DNA of 21,467 nucleotides from a virus. The position numbers and the translations under genes were made by a program. Of this stretch, positions 13,751 to 18,917 are shown piece after piece (the stretch's first letter is position 1; each line of letters starts with the position of its first letter). The stretch lies in the IMG/VR virus record IMGVR_UViG_3300032265_002399, positions 1 through 21,467 of that record, one strand, 5' to 3'. Under the pieces are notes generated by a model. It did not search any database. It was not told the DNA's origin and was given only the letters and a program-made list of their open reading frames with translations.

Positions 13751-14284
13751 ATGCAGTTAAGTATAGTCGGTTGTCCCGATAAAAAGCTATTTCGTCCGTG
13801 GGTAAAAAAAGCGGCGTTATTTTATGCTGATCAACTTTTAACCAAAAAGTTGTTAGAAAACATATACTTGCGTATTAGATTTAATCCAAAATTAGATGCT
13901 TATGGATACGCTCAAATTTTAGAATATAATAATAGCCGTAAAGCTAGAGAATTTGAAATTGAATTGCATCCAGGAATTGGTGCTGTAGAAATTCTAAAAA
14001 CTTTGGCACATGAAATGACACACATTAAACAATATGTGTATGGTGAAACCAATGAAACCTTAACTCGTTGGAAGGGTATTAAGGTTGATTCAGATAATTT
14101 GGATTATTGGGTTCAACCATGGGAAATTGAAGCACACGGAATGGAATCAGGATTGTTTAGTAAATTTGCCGTAAAAGAAAAATTATGGGAAGTATTCAGA
14201 GGTGTTCAAAATCCTGATAGTCCTATTGTACCAGAAAGTTTAGGTTGGAAAGAAGAAGATGTATTGACAATTCGTTTTGAATAG
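13751..14284 (+). CDS. SprT-like metalloprotein
   Basis: A 177-residue protein with a zinc metallopeptidase core: LAHEMTHIKQ gives HExxH at H87-E88-H91, and WEIEAHG further on supplies E125 or E127 and H129 as the likely third ligand region, as in SprT/minigluzincin-type proteins. The N-terminal half has strands and an R-x-R-F-N segment. It has no signal peptide, so it acts in the cytoplasm. Members occur in aquatic T4-like phages without known substrate; a protease acting on DNA-bound proteins, as Spartan does, is a possible analogy. AAGGAGAG lies 9-10 bases before the ATG. A perfect promoter for the next gene is embedded in its 3' end. Confidence 0.75.
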   Translation: MQLSIVGCPDKKLFRPWVKKAALFYADQLLTKKLLENIYLRIRFNPKLDAYGYAQILEYNNSRKAREFEIELHPGIGAVEILKTLAHEMTHIKQYVYGETNETLTRWKGIKVDSDNLDYWVQPWEIEAHGMESGLFSKFAVKEKLWEVFRGVQNPDSPIVPESLGWKEEDVLTIRFE

Positions 14285-14292
14285 TTTATAAT
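14264..14292 (+). promoter_or_regulatory. Perfect consensus sigma-70 promoter before 14313 and the tRNAs
   Basis: TTGACA at 14264-14269, exactly 17 bases, TATAAT at 14287-14292. It overlaps the end of the SprT-like gene. The predicted start is near 14299, inside the GAGAGG ribosome site region (14300-14305) of the next gene, giving a leader of about 14 bases. The same transcript would run into tRNA-Thr and tRNA-Asn. Confidence 0.85.
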
Positions 14293-14312
14293 TATTATTG
14301 AGAGGTTATATC

Positions 14313-14528
14313 ATGGCAACTAAAGGTACAAATCAAAAAACTCGTAAAGCAAATCCAATGTTGACCAAAACAGGAAAACAGCGTTTAGGTCCACTTAATA
14401 TTGCACAACTAACTAAAATGTTAGATGGCGCTCGTAAGAAGCATGTATCTAAAATTAAAAGAGCAATTGCAAAACGATTACAGACGCAGCAATTTGGTAA
14501 AGATACTGAGCCTGTAGTTACAGAATAA
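14313..14528 (+). CDS. Small very basic protein, function unknown
   Basis: A 71-residue protein with MATKGTNQKTRKANPMLTKT at the N-terminus, a GPLNIAQLTKMLDGARKKHVSKI helix and a K/R-rich helix before an acidic tail. The charge suggests nucleic acid binding; no family is recognised. The ATG at 14313 is chosen over an upstream in-frame TTG (14298) because GAGAGG at 14300-14305 is then 7 bases away and the transcript starts near 14299. It is driven by a perfect promoter and is followed six bases later by tRNA-Thr, so protein and tRNAs probably share a transcript. Confidence 0.7.
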   Translation: MATKGTNQKTRKANPMLTKTGKQRLGPLNIAQLTKMLDGARKKHVSKIKRAIAKRLQTQQFGKDTEPVVTE

Positions 14529-14534
14529 AAAATT

Positions 14535-14608
14535 GCCCTTTTAGTTAAATGGTATAACGCTAGATTTGTAATCTTGAATTGGTAGTTCGATTCTATCAAG
14601 GGGCACCA
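14535..14608 (+). tRNA. tRNA-Thr (anticodon TGT)
   Basis: Cloverleaf folds by eye: acceptor GCCCTTT with AAGGGGC (one T-G pair), D stem GTTA/TAAC, anticodon loop TTTGTAA with anticodon TGT reading ACA, T stem GGTAG/CTATC with loop TTCGATT, discriminator A and an encoded CCA end. The anticodon stem CTAGA/TCTTG has one T-T mismatch. ACA is a frequent Thr codon in AT-rich phage genes. Confidence 0.85.
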
Positions 14609-14614
14609 AAATAT

Positions 14615-14690
14615 TCCTCGATAGCTCAGTTGGTAGAGCAGCAGACTGTTAATCTGTTGGTCCCTGGTTCAAGTCCAGGTTGAGGAGCCA
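14615..14690 (+). tRNA. tRNA-Asn (anticodon GTT)
   Basis: Standard 76-base cloverleaf: acceptor TCCTCGA/TTGAGGA, D stem GCTC/GAGC, anticodon stem GCAGA/TCTGT with loop CTGTTAA and anticodon GTT, T stem CCTGG/CCAGG with loop TTCAAGT, discriminator G and encoded CCA. It lies six bases after tRNA-Thr and is probably processed from the same transcript. Confidence 0.93.
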
Positions 14691-14708
14691 TTAAAGATTC
14701 ATTAAATT

Positions 14709-14816
14709 ATGATAAAATCAAACACAGAACAAAAGTGGGGAAAAACTTTAACCCCCCAACAATTAACAGAACTATTGAGATTGTTGGACGAAAAGAAAAA
14801 AGAAAGAAACAAATAG
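14709..14816 (+). CDS. Candidate 35-residue small ORF
   Basis: The 175-base stretch between tRNA-Asn and the outer-membrane-type gene contains an ATG-to-TAG frame of 35 codons. The peptide has WGKTLTPQQLTELLRLLDEK as a likely amphipathic helix and a lysine/arginine-rich end, which looks protein-like. No Shine-Dalgarno precedes the ATG, so support is limited. After it, 14817-14865 holds a TATAAT at 14825-14830 without a convincing -35 box and an AAAGGAG ribosome site for the next gene. Confidence 0.35.
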   Translation: MIKSNTEQKWGKTLTPQQLTELLRLLDEKKKERNK

Positions 14817-14865
14817 TTCATATATATAATTTAGCAGTACATTTTTTTAACAAAAGGAGTAGTAA

Positions 14866-15345
14866 ATGAAGAAATCACTTTTAGCAATATTATTTTTAGT
14901 AGCCGGCGTAGCTTCCGCTGCAGAAGTTGGTATTTACGGTTTATACGGTAAAGGCACCAATGGATATAGTGAAGATGCTCTTGGAGTTTCTGTTGGTGAC
15001 CATTTTGGTAAGATTGATCCGAGTTTAGCTAAAGTTGGTGGCCAATTAACTTTTGACCGTAGCACATCAAACGTAACCAATTTAAATCGTTATACAGCAA
15101 CAGTTAGCTATGATGTATATAAAATTGGTGATGTACAGACCAATGTTCGTGCGGGTGTAGCTTATCTACAACCACAAACTTTAAAGGCTAGTAACGGCGG
15201 CGCAGGATTGATTGGATTTGGTGTTGCTTATCCTGTCGTTAAAGATATTAATCTGGTTGCAGACTATTCTTATCAAAAAGGTAATAACATTACCAAGAAC
15301 TATAATGGTAATATTTTTACCGTAGGCGCTAAGTATTCATTTTAA
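14866..15345 (+). CDS. Exported beta-barrel outer-membrane-type protein
   Basis: A 159-residue protein with a clear signal peptide: MKK, a hydrophobic stretch LLAILFLVAGVASA, and a signal peptidase I site after about A18. The mature part is rich in G, Y, V and T with alternating strand patterns (VGIYGLYGKG, YTATVSYDVYKIG, VRAGVAYLQP, GLIGFGVAYPV, LVADYSYQKG) and ends in VGAKYSF. A terminal Phe with alternating aromatics is the usual outer-membrane beta-barrel assembly signal. Roughly 6-8 strands would fit the length. AAAGGAG lies 6-7 bases before the ATG. A phage gene like this probably remodels the host surface, for example to block superinfection; that is inference. It lies between tRNA genes, a common insertion place for accessory genes. 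Confidence 0.8.
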   Translation: MKKSLLAILFLVAGVASAAEVGIYGLYGKGTNGYSEDALGVSVGDHFGKIDPSLAKVGGQLTFDRSTSNVTNLNRYTATVSYDVYKIGDVQTNVRAGVAYLQPQTLKASNGGAGLIGFGVAYPVVKDINLVADYSYQKGNNITKNYNGNIFTVGAKYSF

Positions 15346-15366
15346 TTTTTTGTAATTAAAGGTTAT

Positions 15367-15441
15367 AGCGGAGTAGCTCAGGAGTAGAGCGCTGGACTCA
15401 TAATCCAGAGGCCGTTGGTGCGATTCCATCCTCCGCAACCA
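15367..15441 (+). tRNA. tRNA with CAT anticodon (Met or Ile2 type), irregular
   Basis: Cloverleaf: D stem GCTC/GAGC, anticodon stem CTGGA/TCCAG with loop CTCATAA, encoded CCA end. The acceptor pairs GCGGAG with CTCCGC; position 1 against 72 would be an A-A mismatch, recalling the unpaired 1-72 of initiator tRNAs, but the three G-C anticodon-stem pairs of initiators are absent. The T arm GTTGG/CCATC has a T-T mismatch and the loop reads TGCGATT instead of TTC-. CAT may be lysidine-modified to read ATA (Ile); the bases alone do not decide. Confidence 0.8.
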
Positions 15442-15446
15442 AATAT

Positions 15447-15596
15447 ATGAATACTTATAATCCTACAGACCAGAATTCTGTAAATGAAGATGATGAATTT
15501 AAAAGAATTGAACTTGAGATTCAACTTAGGCAAGAACGGTTGAACGCATCGGCAAATAATACAAATATAAAAACCAATATACTTGACAATCAATAG
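15447..15596 (+). CDS. Candidate 49-residue small ORF
   Basis: ATG-to-TAG frame just after tRNA-Met. The peptide is polar, with DEFKRIELEIQLRQERL as a probable helix and an asparagine-rich tail. No ribosome site is visible, and its last codons contain the -35 box of the promoter at 15583. The helix composition looks protein-like, but evidence for translation is weak. Confidence 0.4.
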   Translation: MNTYNPTDQNSVNEDDEFKRIELEIQLRQERLNASANNTNIKTNILDNQ

Positions 15597-15611
15597 CGGT
15601 ATTGATATAAT
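15583..15611 (+). promoter_or_regulatory. Perfect consensus sigma-70 promoter reading antisense through the minus-strand gene
   Basis: TTGACA at 15583-15588, exactly 17 bases, TATAAT at 15606-15611; predicted start about 15618. The minus-strand gene's stop codon lies at 15614-15616, so the transcript would be antisense to its whole coding region before reaching the leader of 16058. The spacer is filled by a perfect palindrome (15589-15606). Confidence 0.8.
15589..15606. repeat. 7-4-7 palindrome in the promoter spacer, candidate operator
   Basis: ATCAATA-GCGG-TATTGAT. It occupies the whole spacer between TTGACA and TATAAT and includes the first T of the -10 box. A dimeric repressor bound here would block RNA polymerase. 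On the minus strand it could also act as a weak 3' hairpin for the secreted-protein gene, but no T-run follows. Confidence 0.65.
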
Positions 15612-15613
15612 GT

Positions 15614-15892
15614 TCAGAGTACATTTTCTTTACCTGTAGCTAATACACAAGAATATTCACCAATCATTTCAATTAATGTCCAAGAACCTGTTTCTTTATT
15701 TTGAAACATTATAATGATAGTTTTATTTTGTGTAACTGCGTTTCTATAAAAGAATATAGGTTTTTCTTTATATTCAGTATCAATAGTATAAAGAAAATTT
15801 TCGGTAGAAAAACATTGAACGGGTTTTTTGGATAACTGTCCAAAGGCCAACATAGGAACCATAATGAAAAAAGCAAACAATAGCTTTTTCAT
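15614..15892 (-). CDS. Small secreted (periplasmic) protein, function unknown
   Basis: The only convincing minus-strand gene: 92 residues with a signal peptide (MKK then LLFAFFIMVPMLAFG, cleavage near residue 18). The mature part has C27 and C82, which could form a disulfide, and the pattern EKPIFF, IIIMFQNKETGSWTLIE, EYSCVLATG. This G-S/T-W-T-L plus C-x-L-x-x-G pattern is familiar from small uncharacterised secreted proteins of proteobacteria and marine phages, from memory. AGAAAGG lies 6-7 bases upstream of its ATG, and an AATAAATA late-type octamer lies about 30 bases upstream on the same strand. A perfect plus-strand promoter fires antisense through it. Confidence 0.75.
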   Translation of the reverse strand: MKKLLFAFFIMVPMLAFGQLSKKPVQCFSTENFLYTIDTEYKEKPIFFYRNAVTQNKTIIIMFQNKETGSWTLIEMIGEYSCVLATGKENVL

Positions 15893-15920
15893 TTTAACCT
15901 TTCTAATTTTGGTATATAAG

Positions 15921-15928
15921 TATTTATT
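15921..15928 (-). promoter_or_regulatory. Possible late-type promoter for the minus-strand secreted gene
   Basis: On the minus strand the sequence reads CAATAAATACTTAT. AATAAATA is one mismatch from the T4 late octamer TATAAATA, and the following CT also agrees with the extended T4 form TATAAATACT. It lies about 30 bases upstream of the ATG. AT-rich background makes chance matches common. Confidence 0.35.
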
Positions 15929-15930
15929 GC

Positions 15931-15959
15931 TTTACAAATGTATAATTGTGTAGTATAAT
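15931..15959 (+). promoter_or_regulatory. Sigma-70-type promoter for 16058 and DNA polymerase
   Basis: TTTACA at 15931-15936, 17-base spacer, TATAAT at 15954-15959. Predicted start near 15966, leaving a leader of about 92 bases before the ATG at 16058. With the promoter at 15583 it gives two tandem starts for the polymerase operon. Confidence 0.75.
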
Positions 15960-15970
15960 TATCAAATAAT

Positions 15971-16052
15971 GCGGTGTGTAATAGTACGATTTGAGATACC
16001 CTCTTGAATTATCTGAGCATAGCAGACCACCGCTCCAACTTTCCTTTCGGAG
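15971..16052 (+). promoter_or_regulatory. Possibly structured mRNA leader of the polymerase operon
   Basis: GCGGTG (15971-15976) can pair with CACCGC (16028-16033), enclosing an AGATA/TATCT hairpin in the 15993-16016 region. CTCC at 16033-16036 is complementary to the GGAG ribosome site at 16049-16052. The pairings could compete, which would allow translational control. I recognise no known riboswitch; the pairing may be chance. Confidence 0.3.
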
Positions 16053-16057
16053 AAATT

Positions 16058-16369
16058 ATGAAAATTCTAGCATTTAAATTAATCACAGGCGAAGAAGTTC
16101 TTAGCGAAATTGAATCTGAATCTGAATCTGAATTTGTACTTGAAAATCCTGTTGGTATTGCCGTAGTTCGTGGCAAAGATGGAACACCAAATATAGGATT
16201 TGCTCCTTTTCCACTACACTCAGAACAAAAGAGCGGTGCAACTATTGTCATTTCTAAAAAGAATGTAGTATACTCTTATACACCAGCAGAAGATTTCATT
16301 AAGAATTATAATCAAATTTTTGGTTCTGGTATTGTTCTTCCACCAACCAAATCTTTGATTACAGGTTAA
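16058..16369 (+). CDS. Small phage protein of Sm-like type, paralogue of the gene at 774
   Basis: A 103-residue protein: KLITGEEVLSEI, then FVLENPVGI, a GFAPFPL strand, an ATIVISKKNVVYSYTP strand pair and DFIKNYNQIFGSG. The same elements in the same order are found at 774-1151, so these are probably paralogues. The start is the ATG at 16058 with GGAGAA 6 bases upstream; an upstream in-frame TTG (16004) has no support. An ESESESE stretch is encoded by a TGAATC tandem repeat (16111-16133). It directly precedes DNA polymerase, with only one base between stop and start. An RNA-related or replisome accessory role is possible but unproven. Confidence 0.8.
   Translation: MKILAFKLITGEEVLSEIESESESEFVLENPVGIAVVRGKDGTPNIGFAPFPLHSEQKSGATIVISKKNVVYSYTPAEDFIKNYNQIFGSGIVLPPTKSLITG
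16111..16133 (+). repeat. TGAATC hexanucleotide tandem repeat in a coding region
   Basis: Three exact TGAATC units plus most of a fourth. It encodes alternating Glu-Ser. Gain or loss of a unit would keep the frame and change only the length of a loop after the first strands of the Sm-like protein. Confidence 0.7.
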
Positions 16370-16370
16370 C

Positions 16371-18917
16371 TTGAACGATTTTTATACGAATGTACAATCT
16401 TTTGGTAACAACATCCTTTTTCGTGGTATTGTTAACGGTAAAAGAGTAAAAGAGAAGATTGAATATTCTCCATCTCTTTTTTTACCATCTAAAAAAATAA
16501 CTAATTTCACCACACTAGATGGTGATTATCTAGATCAAAAAATCTTTAGTTCCATTCGTGATGCTAAAGATTACATTAAACAATTTGAAGGTGTTTCTAA
16601 TGCGTCAAAAATTTATGGCCAAACTCGGTTTGAATATGCTTTTATTGCAGATCAATATCAAGGTATGGTGGATTATGATCAAGAAAAAGTTCTCATTGCG
16701 GTAGTTGATATTGAGGTTGGTTCTGATAATGGATTTCCTAATCCTTATGAAGCCAACGAACCTATCACTGCTATCGCTATCAAATATATCAACGGACCAA
16801 TGTATGTGTTTGGCTGTGGCATCTACGAAACCCAAGGAGATGAAATTTATGTAAAGTGCAAAGATGAATATTCTCTTTGCAGACAATTCATGGAACTCTG
16901 GACTAAAAAATGTCCTGATATTTTGACTGGTTGGAATACCAAATTCTTTGATGAACCTTATATCATCAATCGTTTCCGTAAAATTCTTGGAGAAGATGCG
17001 ACCAAGAAGTTATCACCATGGAATTATCTAGGTGAACGTAAAACAGTAATTAATGGTAGACAGATGATTGCCTATAATATAATGGGTGTTGAATCGCTTG
17101 ATTATATTGAACTATATAAATGGTATGCTCCTGGCGGTAAGTCACAGGAGAACTATAAACTTGATTCTATTGCCAGCGTTGAACTCGGTGAAAGAAAACT
17201 CTCGTTTACTGAATATGATAGTTTACATGATTTATACAAACACAACTATCAAAAGTTTATTGAATATAATATCAAAGACGTAGAACTCATCATCAAGATG
17301 GAAGAAAAGTTAAAGTTATTGGAAATGGCAGTAACTTTGGCTTATGATACCAAAACAAATTACGAAGATGTGTTTGCACAAACTCGTATGTGGGATTCAT
17401 TGACTTATGCTTATCTAATTGAAAAGAATATTGTTGTTCCTCCAAGGATTACTAAAGAAAAAGATTCTGCGTTTGAGGGTGCTTATGTTAAAGAAGTACA
17501 GGTAGGTATGCACCATTATGTCGCCAGCTTTGACCTAAATTCACTTTATCCACATTTAATAATGCAATATAATATTTCTCCTGAAACAATTATTGATCCA
17601 GAAAACTATACCGATGAGATGCGAAAAATACTTTCTTCTGGTGTTTCTGTTGAGAAATTATTAGAAAAGAAAGTTGATTTAGATTGGTTACAAAAATCAA
17701 AGGCCACGATCACACCAAATGGCCAATTCTTTCGTACCGACATACAAGGTTTCTTACCTAGGATGATGGAAGAAATGTATGAAGATCGGAAGAAGTTTAA
17801 AAAATTAATGTTACAAGCAAAAAAAGAATATGAAATTGAAACTGATGATTCAAAAAAATACGAGATTGAAAAACGAATTGCTCGTTATGATAATCTTCAG
17901 TTAGCAAAAAAAGTATCACTAAACTCCGCTTACGGTGCTTTAGGTTCGCAATACTTTAGATTCTATGATTTGCGTATGGCTCTTGGTGTCACCACAGCGG
18001 GTCAATTGTCTATTCGATGGATAGAAAACAAACTTAATGAATATATGAATAAATTGTTAGGAACAAAAGAAGATGACTACGTTATTGCGAGCGATACTGA
18101 TTCGATTTACTTACGACTTGAAGGTCTTGTTAGAAAAATTTATGACGGTAGAGTGGTTGATCCAGCACTCATCATTAAGTTTATGGATAAAGTTTGTAAT
18201 GATAAAATTCAACCGTTTATCGATGCTTCCTATCAAGAACTTGCAGATTATGTGCGAGCATATGATCAAAAAATGCAGATGAAACGAGAAGGTTTGTCTG
18301 ATAAGGGTATCTGGACAGCCAAAAAGCGTTACATTTTAAATGTGTATAATAATGAAGGTGTCCAATACAAAGAGCCTCAGATGAAGGTGATGGGTTTGGA
18401 AATGATTAAATCATCTACTCCTGCTGCCATTCGTGAGAAGATGAAAGAGGCTATCACAATTATGATGCGTGGTACCGAAGAAGATATTCATATATTCATT
18501 AATCAGGCAAAAAAAGATTTTATGAATCTTCCCGCCGAAGATATCTCCTCACCACGTGGTTGTAATGGATTATCTAAATACTCTGACGCATTGACATTAT
18601 ATAAATTGGGAACACCAATTCATGTAAAAGGTGCCATATTGTATAACCATTATCTTAAACAAAAGAATCTTACCAAAAAGTATCCACTCATACAAGAAGG
18701 TGAAAAGTTAAAATATACCTATCTCAAAATGCCTAATCCTTTTAAAGATACGGTGATTTCATTTCCATCTAGATTACCAAAAGAGTTTGAATTACAGGAA
18801 TATATTGATTATGATACTCAATTTGAAAAATCATTTTTAGAACCAATCAAAGTAATTCTAAATTGTATGAAATGGTCTACCGAAAAAGTAAGTAGCTTAG
18901 AGGACTTTTTCTCATGA
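16371..18917 (+). CDS. 43: gp43 DNA polymerase (family B)
   Basis: An 848-residue replicative polymerase with proofreading; T4 gp43 has 898. Exonuclease motifs: VVDIE with D113 and E115 (Exo I), TGWNTKFFDEPYI (Exo II) and YNIKDVE (Exo III). Polymerase motifs: FDLNSLYPHLI (A), KKVSLNSAYGALG (B) and ASDTDSIY with D575 and D577 (C). The C-terminal SLEDFFS corresponds to the T4 clamp-binding tail SLDFLFG. The N-terminus MNDFYTNVQSFGNN aligns with T4 MKEFYISIETVGNN, so translation must begin at the TTG at 16371, which has only a weak AGGT site. T4 represses this gene by gp43 itself and RegA; here weak initiation may play a similar limiting role. Its stop overlaps the membrane protein start (ATGA). 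Confidence 0.95.
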   Translation: MNDFYTNVQSFGNNILFRGIVNGKRVKEKIEYSPSLFLPSKKITNFTTLDGDYLDQKIFSSIRDAKDYIKQFEGVSNASKIYGQTRFEYAFIADQYQGMVDYDQEKVLIAVVDIEVGSDNGFPNPYEANEPITAIAIKYINGPMYVFGCGIYETQGDEIYVKCKDEYSLCRQFMELWTKKCPDILTGWNTKFFDEPYIINRFRKILGEDATKKLSPWNYLGERKTVINGRQMIAYNIMGVESLDYIELYKWYAPGGKSQENYKLDSIASVELGERKLSFTEYDSLHDLYKHNYQKFIEYNIKDVELIIKMEEKLKLLEMAVTLAYDTKTNYEDVFAQTRMWDSLTYAYLIEKNIVVPPRITKEKDSAFEGAYVKEVQVGMHHYVASFDLNSLYPHLIMQYNISPETIIDPENYTDEMRKILSSGVSVEKLLEKKVDLDWLQKSKATITPNGQFFRTDIQGFLPRMMEEMYEDRKKFKKLMLQAKKEYEIETDDSKKYEIEKRIARYDNLQLAKKVSLNSAYGALGSQYFRFYDLRMALGVTTAGQLSIRWIENKLNEYMNKLLGTKEDDYVIASDTDSIYLRLEGLVRKIYDGRVVDPALIIKFMDKVCNDKIQPFIDASYQELADYVRAYDQKMQMKREGLSDKGIWTAKKRYILNVYNNEGVQYKEPQMKVMGLEMIKSSTPAAIREKMKEAITIMMRGTEEDIHIFINQAKKDFMNLPAEDISSPRGCNGLSKYSDALTLYKLGTPIHVKGAILYNHYLKQKNLTKKYPLIQEGEKLKYTYLKMPNPFKDTVISFPSRLPKEFELQEYIDYDTQFEKSFLEPIKVILNCMKWSTEKVSSLEDFFS

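Noticed and set aside
14298-14312. TTG start giving a longer N-terminus for the basic protein
   Set aside because: The ribosome site GAGAGG (14300-14305) and the predicted transcript start near 14299 fit the ATG at 14313 instead.
14731-14757. Possible H-type pseudoknot: AAAGT/ACTTT with GGGG in the loop facing CCCC
   Set aside because: The loop crossing the second stem would have no bases, which is sterically poor; it lies in a candidate ORF with no slippery context.
15341-15360. AT-only inverted repeat TTTAATT/AATTAAA after the outer-membrane-type gene as a terminator
   Set aside because: The stem is weak, has no GC pairs and no T-run after it; transcription probably continues into tRNA-Met.
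15378-15593. Minus-strand 71-codon frame opposite tRNA-Met and the 49-residue ORF
   Set aside because: It lies antisense to a tRNA, has no ribosome site and reads as a random cysteine-rich translation.
16004-16057. TTG start 54 bases upstream for the Sm-like gene
   Set aside because: No ribosome site, whereas GGAG precedes the ATG at 16058, and similarity to the paralogue begins there.
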